This document shows positions 31,690 through 39,017 of a stretch of 64,000 nucleotides of DNA, piece after piece (the first letter of the stretch is position 1; every line of letters starts with the position of its first letter). The stretch is from Pseudomonas sp. 102515 (lineage in GTDB: Bacteria > Pseudomonadota > Gammaproteobacteria > Pseudomonadales > Pseudomonadaceae). Below the pieces are notes generated by a model. The model made no database searches. It saw nothing but the letters and a program-made list of their open reading frames with translations, and was not told the origin of the DNA. A program made the translations under genes and the position numbers. The stretch is from assembly GCF_031085165.1 (NCBI RefSeq), contig NZ_JAVHTY010000001.1:1426001-1490000 (forward strand), written 5' to 3'.

Positions 31690-32513
31690 GTCTCGCCCTC
31701 AGGGGCGTGACGCTGGTACACGCCGACGGCTCGCCTGCCCTGGCCGATCTCGACCTCGCCCTGCGACAGGGTGAGCAGGTCGCGCTGATCGGCCCGTCCG
31801 GGGCGGGCAAGACCAGCTTGTTGCGTCTGCTTGCCACCGGGCTGCGGCCGGTCGCGGGTCAGCTCGAGCTGCTCGGTCAGGAGCCTTGGAGCCTGGGCAA
31901 CCGGGCGCGGCGCCAGTTGCGCGCCCGCATCGGCCTCATCCACCAGGCGCCGCCCTTGCCGGCGCGCCAGCGCGTCATCACCGCGGTGCTGGCCGGACGT
32001 CTCGGCCAGTGGTCGCTGGCGCGCAGCCTGGTCAGCCTGGTCCACCCGCTGGACCGCGCCGGCGCCGCGGCGGCCCTGGCGCCGCTGGATCTCGCCGATC
32101 GCCTCTACGCCTCCTGTGATCAGCTGTCCGGTGGCCAGCTGCAGCGCATCGGCATCGCCCGGGCGCTCTACCAGCAGCCGCAGCTGCTGCTCGCCGACGA
32201 ACCCGTGTCGGCCATGGACCCGGTGCTGGCCGCCCATACCCTGGAGGTGCTGAGCGACGCCGCGGCACGCCAGGGCACCACCCTGGTCACCAGCCTGCAC
32301 AACGTCGAACTGGCGTTGCAGCGCTTTCCGCGCATCCTCGGCCTGCGGGCCGGTAGGCTGCTGTGGGACAAGCCCGCCAGCGCCGTCACCCCGGCCGATC
32401 TCGCCGCGCTTTATGCCAACGAGGGCTTGAGCACCACCCTTCAGCCTGCCGCACCGGCCCCGGCCCCGGCCCCGGCCCCGGCCGAGACGCCGCTCGACCT
32501 GCCGCGATGCTGA
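31686..32513 (+). CDS. PhnC-type ABC transporter ATPase
   Basis: ATPase of the oxyanion importer. A GTG start overlaps the binding-protein stop (GTGA), giving 275 residues. Walker A GPSGAGKTS, signature LSGGQLQR, Walker B LLLADEPVSAMDP and the switch region TSLHNVELALQRFPRILGLR are all PhnC-like. The C-terminus carries a proline-alanine tail made by five perfect copies of CCGGCC (32454-32483). Its end overlaps the permease start by 7 bp. Confidence 0.88.
   Translation: MSLALRGVTLVHADGSPALADLDLALRQGEQVALIGPSGAGKTSLLRLLATGLRPVAGQLELLGQEPWSLGNRARRQLRARIGLIHQAPPLPARQRVITAVLAGRLGQWSLARSLVSLVHPLDRAGAAAALAPLDLADRLYASCDQLSGGQLQRIGIARALYQQPQLLLADEPVSAMDPVLAAHTLEVLSDAAARQGTTLVTSLHNVELALQRFPRILGLRAGRLLWDKPASAVTPADLAALYANEGLSTTLQPAAPAPAPAPAPAETPLDLPRC
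32454..32483 (+). repeat. (CCGGCC)5 hexanucleotide tandem repeat
   Basis: Five perfect head-to-tail copies inside the ATPase gene, coding for Pro-Ala repeats just before its stop. A change in copy number would keep the reading frame. The repeat ends 23 bp before the permease start codon. Confidence 0.95.
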
Positions 32514-34102
32514 CCTCGCCCCGCCAGGACCCGGCCGCCCGGCCCCGTCTGCTGCTCACCCTGCTGGCCCTGCTGCTGGCCTGGCCGACGCTGCGCCTGG
32601 CGGAATTCGATCTGCCGGGCCTCTTCACCGGCGACAACGCCCGCACCATGGGCCGCTTTCTCGCCGGCTTCTGGCCGCCCGCCCATGACGCCGACTTTCT
32701 CGCCGTGCTCGGGCGCGCCACCCTGGAAACCCTGGCCATCGCCACCCTGGGCATGGCCCTGGCCGTGCTGCTCGCCCTGCCCGCCGCCCTGCTCGCCACC
32801 CGCGTGCTGTCGATCTCCGCCCTGCCCCGCGGCGGACGTCCAGGCCGCTCGCCACGCCTGCTCCGCGGCCTGGTCCGCGGGGTGCTGATCGTCCTGCGCA
32901 GCGTGCCGGAGATCGTCTGGGCGCTGCTGTTCGTCCGCGCCGTGGGCCTGGGTCCCACCGCCGGGGTGCTGGCCATTGCCATCACCTACGGCGGCATGCT
33001 GGGCAAGGTCTATGCGGAGATCTTCGAATCGGTCGATCCCCGCCCGGCGCGGGCCCTGCTGCTGCAGGGCGCCGGTCGCCTGCAGGCCTTTGGCTATGGC
33101 GTGCTGCCCAATGCCGCGGGCGAGATGATTTCCTACAGCGTCTACCGCTGGGAATGCGCCATCCGCGCCTCGGTGGTGATGGGCTTCGTCGGCGCCGGCG
33201 GTCTCGGCCAGCAGGTCGATCTGTCGCTGCGCATGTTCGCCGGTGGCGAGGTGGCCAGCCTGCTGCTGACCTTCCTGATGCTGGTGCTCTTGGCCGATGT
33301 GCTCAGTCGCCTGCTGCGCCAGGTGGAACGTGGCCAGCGCCGGGGCCGCGGCGCTCTGACGGTGCTGGCCATGGGCGCCGCCCTGGTGGCGTCCGCCAGC
33401 TACCTGGGCACCGCCTTCGGCGAATTGCTGAGTGCCCGCGCCCTGGCGCAGATGGGCAGCTTCCTGGCGGATTTTCTCCAGCCGGATTTCTCCCTCGCCC
33501 AGCTGTCGGCCGTGGCCCACGGCGCGGTGGAGACCCTGGCCATGTCGGCCCTGGGTACCCTGCTCGCCGGGCTGCTCGGCATCCTGCTGGCGCTGCCGGC
33601 GGCCGGTCGCCTTGGCCTGGGCGCCCTGGCGCTGGCGCGGCTGCTGCTCAATGCCTTGCGCGCGGTGCCGGAACTGGTCTGGGCGGCGCTGATGGTGCTG
33701 GCCGCCGGCCTGGGCCCCAACGCCGGGACCCTGGCGCTGGCCCTGCATACCGCCGGGGTACTCGGCCGGCTGTTCGCCGAAGCCCTGGAAAACGCCCCCA
33801 AGGCACCGGCAGAGGCCATCCGCCTGGCCGGCGGTGGCGCGCTGGCGGCCTTTCTCTACGGCACCCTGCCGGCGGTCTGGCCACAGTTGCTGGCCTACCT
33901 GCTCTATCGCTGGGAAAACAACATCCGCATGGCCAGCATCCTCGGCTTCGTCGGCGCTGGCGGCCTCGGGCAGCAGCTGTACTTCAGCCTGAGCCTGTTC
34001 CAGCAGGCCCAGGCCGCCACCGTGATCCTCGGGATGCTGGTGCTGGTGCTGGGCGTGGATCTGCTGAGCAACTGGGCCCGGCAGCGCTGGGTCGTTCGTT
34101 AG
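32507..34102 (+). CDS. Fused PhnE-PhnE permease of the oxyanion transporter
   Basis: Inner-membrane channel of the importer, 531 residues from ATG 32507. It is an internal duplication: each half has a set of helices, the EAA-like loop and the ending VGAGGLGQQ. The halves align at RSVPEIVWALLF with RAVPELVWAALM, GLGPTAG with GLGPNAG, and YRWECAIRASVVMGFVGAGG with YRWENNIRMASILGFVGAGG. One polypeptide thus replaces the usual dimer of two PhnE chains. The stop codon touches a fold-back repeat that fills the whole gap to convergent selA. Confidence 0.88.
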   Translation: MLTSPRQDPAARPRLLLTLLALLLAWPTLRLAEFDLPGLFTGDNARTMGRFLAGFWPPAHDADFLAVLGRATLETLAIATLGMALAVLLALPAALLATRVLSISALPRGGRPGRSPRLLRGLVRGVLIVLRSVPEIVWALLFVRAVGLGPTAGVLAIAITYGGMLGKVYAEIFESVDPRPARALLLQGAGRLQAFGYGVLPNAAGEMISYSVYRWECAIRASVVMGFVGAGGLGQQVDLSLRMFAGGEVASLLLTFLMLVLLADVLSRLLRQVERGQRRGRGALTVLAMGAALVASASYLGTAFGELLSARALAQMGSFLADFLQPDFSLAQLSAVAHGAVETLAMSALGTLLAGLLGILLALPAAGRLGLGALALARLLLNALRAVPELVWAALMVLAAGLGPNAGTLALALHTAGVLGRLFAEALENAPKAPAEAIRLAGGGALAAFLYGTLPAVWPQLLAYLLYRWENNIRMASILGFVGAGGLGQQLYFSLSLFQQAQAATVILGMLVLVLGVDLLSNWARQRWVVR

Positions 34103-34287
34103 CGCCTATTCAAAGGCTGCTGCGCGTCGGCCAAACGGCGTTGAAAAGACCCTGGGTCGCCAGCCCGGTCGGAATGCTCATTTACCACTCGTAAACCCGA
34201 GCGCGGGTCCGATCCGCTTCCTCAGGTCTTTTCGTGGGGCCGCCTAGGCCTTGTTTGGCTCTAGCTCGCGAGCCTTTGAACAGGCTC
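34103..34287 (-). repeat. Fold-back intergenic element, copy A
   Basis: This 185 bp element fills exactly the space between the stop codons of the permease gene (ends 34102) and selA (ends at 34288). It is the inverse of copy B at 37855, with a 59-base identical run through the apical hairpin. The outer arms are CGCCTATTCAAAGGCT and AGCCTTTGAACAGGCTC. The apical stem is TTTAC-CACTC-GTAAA. It has extra bases GGGGCCGCCTAGGCC not found in copies B and D. Confidence 0.9.
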
Positions 34288-35697
34288 TTAGCGAATCTCC
34301 GGCAGCAGCAGCGCCGGCAACTGCGCCAGAAAGGCGGCTTCATCGTCGAGCTGACGCAGATCCAGCCAGAGCGCATCGGCGTCGATGCGCCCCACCACCG
34401 GGATGGGGAGCTGGCGCAGGCCCTCTTCCAACTGCCGCAAGGCGCGCCCACGCAGGCGCTTGCTGACCTGGGGGCGACAGCACAGCGCCGCCCCGGGCAG
34501 GCGTGCCACCGGCTGGGCGCCACTGCCGATCATGCCCAGCGCCGGCTCCACGCTGACCGCATAGGTCGCGCCCAGCACGGCGGCGAAGGCCGGCAGCAGC
34601 CTTTCGGCCTGGGTGGTGATGGCCTCAGCCGGGCGGGATAGCAGGCGCAGGCTGGGCAGCCGTTCGGCCAGTCGATCCGGATCGCGATAGAGCGCCAGGG
34701 TCGCCTCCAGGGCGGCCAGGGTCAGCTTGTCGACCCGCAACGCCCGCTTGAGCGGATTCTTCTTGATCCGCTCGATGAGGTCACGGCGACCGACGATGAG
34801 GCCGCACTGGGGGCCGCCGAGCAGCTTGTCGCCACTGAAGGTCACCAGGTCCGCGCCATCGCGCAGTGCCTGCTGCACCGTGGGTTCGGCGGGCAGCCCC
34901 CAGCGGGTCAGGTCCACCAGGGTGCCGCTGCCGAGGTCTTCCAGCAGGGGGACGTTGTGGGCGCGGGCAATGGCGGCCAGCTCCGCCGTGGCCACGCTGG
35001 CGGTGAAGCCCTGGACGCTGTAGTTGCTGGTGTGCACCCGCATCAGCAGCGCGGTGCGCGGGCCGATGGCGGCTTCGTAGTCGCGGGCATGGGTGCGGTT
35101 GGTGGTGCCCACCTCCACCAGCTTGACCCCGGCGCGGGCCATGATGTCGGGGATGCGGAAGGCACCGCCGATCTCGATCAGCTCGCCGCGGGACAGCACC
35201 CCTTCCTTGCGTGCGCCTATGGCATGCAGGGCCAGCAGGACCGCCGCGGCGTTGTTGTTGACCACGGTCACCGCCTCGGCGCCGGTGAGTTCGCGCACCA
35301 GGTCGGCGACCAGGTCGTCACGATCGCCGCGCTTGCCGGTGGCCAGGTCGAATTCCAGATTCATCGGCTGGCGCGCGGCCTCGGTCACCGCGGCGATCGC
35401 CTCTTCCGCGAGCAGCGCCCGCCCCAGGTTGGTGTGCAGCACCGTGCCGGTGAGGTTGAACACCCGCCGCACCCGCGGCTGGCTGTGCAACGCCAGGCGC
35501 TCGCCCAGGCGACCGGCCAGCACGCCCTCCTCCACCTCCACGGCGGTCAGGGTGCCGGCTCTCAGGGCCTCGCGCAGGTCGTCCAGCAGCGAGCGATAGC
35601 CGCCAAGGACCTGCTCGCGACCATGGCGCTCCTCCAGCGGACGCGAAGCGGGATGGCGCAGCAGGCGGTCGATGGACGGCAGGCGAATGGCGGTCAT
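34288..35697 (-). CDS. selA: L-seryl-tRNA(Sec) selenium transferase
   Basis: PLP enzyme that turns seryl-tRNA(Sec) into selenocysteinyl-tRNA(Sec) with selenophosphate. The start at 35697 ([17 protein letters not shown]) gives 469 residues; the open frame further upstream has no similarity. The PLP lysine is K291 in [11 protein letters not shown]. Other marks are [28 protein letters not shown] and [12 protein letters not shown]. It works for FdnG at 48696, where an in-frame UGA needs Sec. selB, which in P. aeruginosa follows selA as I remember, is absent here. Its stop TAA is directly followed by the end of a fold-back repeat. Confidence 0.95.
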   Translation of the reverse strand: MTAIRLPSIDRLLRHPASRPLEERHGREQVLGGYRSLLDDLREALRAGTLTAVEVEEGVLAGRLGERLALHSQPRVRRVFNLTGTVLHTNLGRALLAEEAIAAVTEAARQPMNLEFDLATGKRGDRDDLVADLVRELTGAEAVTVVNNNAAAVLLALHAIGARKEGVLSRGELIEIGGAFRIPDIMARAGVKLVEVGTTNRTHARDYEAAIGPRTALLMRVHTSNYSVQGFTASVATAELAAIARAHNVPLLEDLGSGTLVDLTRWGLPAEPTVQQALRDGADLVTFSGDKLLGGPQCGLIVGRRDLIERIKKNPLKRALRVDKLTLAALEATLALYRDPDRLAERLPSLRLLSRPAEAITTQAERLLPAFAAVLGATYAVSVEPALGMIGSGAQPVARLPGAALCCRPQVSKRLRGRALRQLEEGLRQLPIPVVGRIDADALWLDLRQLDDEAAFLAQLPALLLPEIR

Positions 35698-35974
35698 GGG
35701 AGCCTCTTGGGTCGAGTCGACCCCCAGTGTAGCCCGAACCCGCGGCGGGTCGACCAGGGGGCGCCGGACTGCCGCAGGCCTGGCCCGCCCTGGAGTGGGG
35801 TGGCCTGGACGCAGACCTCGGGCGTCCGGAAATGACCCCCGGGTTCCCGGTTTGCCGCGTGCCAGAGCCCGTCCTAGGATGGTTTTCGCGGGCTTTTCCC
35901 AGGCGCCTACCGCGGTCCTGCCCGGCAAGCCCTGGCCACCACGTTCATCTCACGACAATAACAAAGGTGCCGTC

Positions 35975-37066
35975 ATGTCCAAGAAAACCTCCCCCTGGGC
36001 CAGCGATGGCCTGCTCGATAACAGCGACATCGTCAGCCCCGGCAACTTCACCTACCTGCACACGTTGAAGAGCGCCGCGGCCACGCCGCTGGCGCAGACC
36101 AGCTCGGCCAGTACCCCCACCGTCAGTGAATTCCTCAACGGCGCCATCAGCGAGTACGTGCTGGGTGGCACGCCCGACGGCATGCGGCCCTTCCTGGTCG
36201 ATGGCCAGCAGCTGACGCTGCACGACTCGCTCAACGGCGCGACGGCCCATACCTGGATCACCGCCGAGAACCAGGTGCTCATCACCTATGCCGGCACGAC
36301 CCGCGGCGAAAATCTGCTGATCGACCCCCTGTCCACCGCCGGTGGCCTGCTGAGCGATCTGCAGATCCTCGGCCAGCAGGTCTCCAGCGCTCAGCGCCAG
36401 TCGCTGGACTTCGCCCATCAGGTGATCGAGGCGGCGGTCAAGCAGGGTTACGGCACCCAGGACATCTTCGTCACCGGCCACTCCCTGGGTGGCATCTCCG
36501 CGGCCTACGTCGCCCAGCAGACCGGTCTCGGCGGCATCAGCTTCGAGGCCTCGGGCATTCCCCGCGATGCACAGGCGGTCGGTCACGGGGGTAATTTCGT
36601 CAATGTGGTCACCCTCGGCGATCCGGTGGCCAACTACAGCTCCGACATCCGCGGCGAGCAGCCCTTCGCGCCCAGCTTCGTCAGCCAGGCCGAGGGCGGC
36701 GGCAGCCTGCCGCACTATGGCTCGCTGTTCCTGATCGGCGCCCAGGCCGACCAGCACGACCTGACCCAGGCGGCGGCCAAGGTCGGTCATCTGTTCAACG
36801 GCGACAATGGTGGCCAGGTCAATCCGCTGGGGGCGGCCCTGCATCCACTCAGCGTGGCCGCCGGGATCGCCGAAGCGGCGCGCCTGATCGCCGAATTCCA
36901 TCTGCCGGCCGCCGAATACACCAACCTCGGGGTGACCCCTACCGGTGGTTTTCTCGACACCCTGCCCGCGCAGATCGGCACGGCCCACGGCCCGGTGCTG
37001 ATGGTCGGCAGCTACAGCGTGGCGGAGTTGCAGGCCTATGCCGAGACCCACGCGACGTTCGGCTGA
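35975..37066 (+). CDS. Lipase-like alpha/beta hydrolase
   Basis: The 363-residue protein has the nucleophile elbow DIFVTGHSLGGISAAYV, preceded by VLITYAGTTRGENLL as in class 3 lipases. Later NVVTLGDPVANYSSD may supply the acid, and a histidine in SLPHYGSLF or LHPLSVAAG may complete the triad. No signal peptide is seen; the first 40 residues are Ser/Thr/Ala-rich and look flexible. The pattern is closest to lipases exported without cleavage, such as by type I or VI systems, but no RTX repeats are present. An ankyrin-repeat gene follows on the same strand. Confidence 0.72.
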   Translation: MSKKTSPWASDGLLDNSDIVSPGNFTYLHTLKSAAATPLAQTSSASTPTVSEFLNGAISEYVLGGTPDGMRPFLVDGQQLTLHDSLNGATAHTWITAENQVLITYAGTTRGENLLIDPLSTAGGLLSDLQILGQQVSSAQRQSLDFAHQVIEAAVKQGYGTQDIFVTGHSLGGISAAYVAQQTGLGGISFEASGIPRDAQAVGHGGNFVNVVTLGDPVANYSSDIRGEQPFAPSFVSQAEGGGSLPHYGSLFLIGAQADQHDLTQAAAKVGHLFNGDNGGQVNPLGAALHPLSVAAGIAEAARLIAEFHLPAAEYTNLGVTPTGGFLDTLPAQIGTAHGPVLMVGSYSVAELQAYAETHATFG

Positions 37067-37208
37067 GAGCCGCTCATAAAACTACTGCGCGTCCGCCATA
37101 CAGGTACGTGCGGTGCTCGGAATCCTCATGTACTACTCGTACACTCCGGCTCCTGCGCGCCGCACACACCTGTCTGACAACCGCTCGCGACGTTTTATAA
37201 CCGACTCA
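37067..37208 (-). repeat. Fold-back intergenic element, copy C (diverged subfamily)
   Basis: It starts right after the lipase stop codon. The outer arms GAGCCGCTCATAAAAC and GTTTTATAACCGACTC pair imperfectly, as do the next parts, ACAGGTACGTGCGG against CCGCACACACCTGT. The centre keeps CGGAATCCTCATG and an apical stem GTAC-TACTC-GTAC. The architecture is the same as in the other copies but most bases outside the core differ. Confidence 0.8.
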
Positions 37209-37326
37209 CGCCTTCGCGGCGGTCTTCTTTCGCCGCCGCGAGAGAACTCCCCCCTGCCGTTCGGGTCTGCCCTCCTATCGTCCGGGATCCCGAGGGTCCC
37301 GCCCGCCTTCAGCCCAGGAGAACCTC

Positions 37327-37851
37327 ATGACCGCAGACGGTCCCCAGCGCATGACCGACGACGAAGCCCAGGAATTCGCCACCGAGGTGTTCAACCTCGC
37401 GCGCACCGGCAATGCCGAGGTGCTGGCTCTGGTGCTGGAAAAGGGGCTGACGCCCAATCTGCGCAACCACAAGGGCGACAGCCTGTTGATGCTGGCCAGC
37501 TACCACGGTCATCTGGAGGCCAGTCGCGTGCTCCTGGAGCATCGGGCCGACCCGAACCTCGCCAACGACATGGGCCAGTCGCCCCTGGCGGGCGCGGCCT
37601 TCAAGAACAACCTGCCGATGGCCGAACTGCTGCTGGAGCACGGCGCCGCCGTGGAGGGCGCCATGCCCGACGGCAAGACCGCGCTGATGATGGCGGCCAT
37701 GTTCAATCATGTGCAGATGGTGGAACTGCTGGTCTCCCGGGGCGCCGACCCCAAGGCCCGGGACGCCGCCGGCAACACGGCGCTGAGCGTGGCCCGCGCC
37801 ATGGGCGCCCAGGACACCCCCGCCGTGTTGGAGCGATTGGGCGGCGTCTGA
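37327..37851 (+). CDS. Ankyrin-repeat protein (AnkB-like)
   Basis: The 174-residue protein follows a strong AGGAGAACC site. About four ankyrin repeats are seen: GNAEVLALVLEKGLTPNLRN, GDSLLMLASYHGHLEASRVL, GQSPLAGAAFKNNLPMAELL and GKTALMMAAMFNHVQMVELL. There is no signal peptide. Similar proteins in Pseudomonas sit next to catalase genes and support catalase activity; katG lies 5.4 kb away here. Ankyrin proteins also serve as immunity partners of lipase effectors, and a lipase-like gene precedes this one. Confidence 0.88.
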   Translation: MTADGPQRMTDDEAQEFATEVFNLARTGNAEVLALVLEKGLTPNLRNHKGDSLLMLASYHGHLEASRVLLEHRADPNLANDMGQSPLAGAAFKNNLPMAELLLEHGAAVEGAMPDGKTALMMAAMFNHVQMVELLVSRGADPKARDAAGNTALSVARAMGAQDTPAVLERLGGV

Positions 37852-37854
37852 TCA

Positions 37855-38026
37855 GAGCCTATTCAAAGGCTCGCGAGCTAGAGACAAACAAGGCGAAAAT
37901 GCCTGAGGAAGCGGATCGGACCCGCGCTCGGGTTTACGAGTGGTAAATGAGCATTCCGACGGGGCTGGCCTTCCAGGGCATCTTCAACGCCGTTTGGCCG
38001 ACGCGCAGCAGACTTTGAACAGGCTC
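37855..38026 (+). repeat. Fold-back intergenic element, copy B (reference copy)
   Basis: This 172 bp element begins 3 bp after the ankyrin stop and ends exactly at the stop of the convergent gene at 38027. The outer arms are GAGCCTATTCAAAGGCT and AGACTTTGAACAGGCTC. The inner arms hold CAAACAAGGCGAAAA and TTCAACGCCGTTTGG. The apical hairpin is TTTAC-GAGTG-GTAAA, flanked by CGCGCTCGG and TGAGCATTCCG. It looks like a long, imperfect cruciform, and its size and form are like those of a MITE. No transposase lies near. Confidence 0.9.
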
Positions 38027-38950
38027 TTAGCGCTTCTGGTAGCGATAGAACAGGTTAGGCTCGCTGACCACATAGAGGTTGCCGGCCCCATCCAGGGTGA
38101 CCCCTTCCGGCTGGCGAATGCGCCGTGACAGGCCGCCGAAGGGCGCCACCAGGGAGCGGGTATCCAGGGTATGGCCCTGGTCGTCGAGTTCGGTCAGCAC
38201 CCGTGATTCGTCGCTGAGCAGCAGCAGGTGGCCGGTCCGGCGATCGACGTGGACTGCGGACAGGTCACCGGTGCTGGGCGCCTGGTCCAGCCAGGCCTGG
38301 CGGTCGATGATGCGCAGGGCGAAGTCGCCGTCGAAGCTCCTGAGCAGGCCACGGATTTCATAGAGCTTGCGCGGCGAGTGCTCCTTGACCACGAACAGGC
38401 GATCGCGGACGGCGTCGTAGTCCAGCCCCTCGAAGCCCTGGTTGGCGCGGGGGAAGAGATCCAGGGTCAGGCTGCGATAGTCCTTGCGCCGGAGGACGTC
38501 GTCGCCCTCGGGGATGCCTACCAGGGTCAGGGCGTTGGCGCCCTCTTCCGCCAGCAGCAGGCGGTCGTTGCCCAGATAGGTCACGCCCTCGACGTCGTCG
38601 AAGCCTTCCAGGCGATGGCGTTGCAGCAGCTCGCCGTCACGGCTCAGGGCCAGCAACTCCGGCGGATTGTTGACCACCGCCCAGAGCCGATCCCGCTCCG
38701 GGTCATAGCTGAGGTCGGACAGATTCTCGGTGACGCCGGCCACCGGCTTGGCTTCCACCGCCACCCGGTAGCGACCGAGCTCCAGGGAGGTTCGGGGTTC
38801 GCTCTGCCACTGCTGGCCGAGCCAGAACAGCAGTTGGCTGTCCAGATGGCTGCTGCGCAGGCCCTGGGTAAGCCCCAGCGCCAGCAGCAGGGCCAGGCCC
38901 AGCCGCCAACCGTTCCGCCCGATCCTGATCCGTCGTACCCACGCCGTCAT
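38027..38950 (-). CDS. SdiA-regulated-type protein
   Basis: The 307-residue protein has one N-terminal membrane anchor (residues 17-30, LGLALLLALGLTQG) and a periplasmic beta-propeller-like domain. Repeated blocks such as NLSDLSYDPERDRLWAVVNN, DVEGVTYLGNDRLLLAEEGA, NQGFEGLDYDAVRDRLFVVK and RQPEGVTLDGAGNLYVVSE are typical of the SdiA-regulated family. The name comes from an E. coli gene; the function is unknown. It is the downstream neighbour of the Pls/PosA-type synthetase on the same strand, 67 bp apart. Its stop codon is followed directly by repeat copy B. Confidence 0.82.
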   Translation of the reverse strand: MTAWVRRIRIGRNGWRLGLALLLALGLTQGLRSSHLDSQLLFWLGQQWQSEPRTSLELGRYRVAVEAKPVAGVTENLSDLSYDPERDRLWAVVNNPPELLALSRDGELLQRHRLEGFDDVEGVTYLGNDRLLLAEEGANALTLVGIPEGDDVLRRKDYRSLTLDLFPRANQGFEGLDYDAVRDRLFVVKEHSPRKLYEIRGLLRSFDGDFALRIIDRQAWLDQAPSTGDLSAVHVDRRTGHLLLLSDESRVLTELDDQGHTLDTRSLVAPFGGLSRRIRQPEGVTLDGAGNLYVVSEPNLFYRYQKR

Positions 38951-39017
38951 CGCCTCGCCCCGTCATTGTTGTACGGGGCGGAGTATCCAGGGCTGTCTTG
39001 ATGGTTGTATGACAGTC

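Noticed and set aside
30841-34102. Phosphonate uptake system (phnDCE)
   Set aside because: Not excluded, but there is no phn lyase, hydrolase or ptxD gene nearby and selA is the neighbour. I therefore kept the family name and proposed selenium oxyanions as the ligand.
34103-38026. Composite transposon around selA
   Set aside because: The flanking repeats carry no transposase and no target duplications could be seen. The same element also lies singly elsewhere, so it is a dispersed repeat rather than a transposon end.
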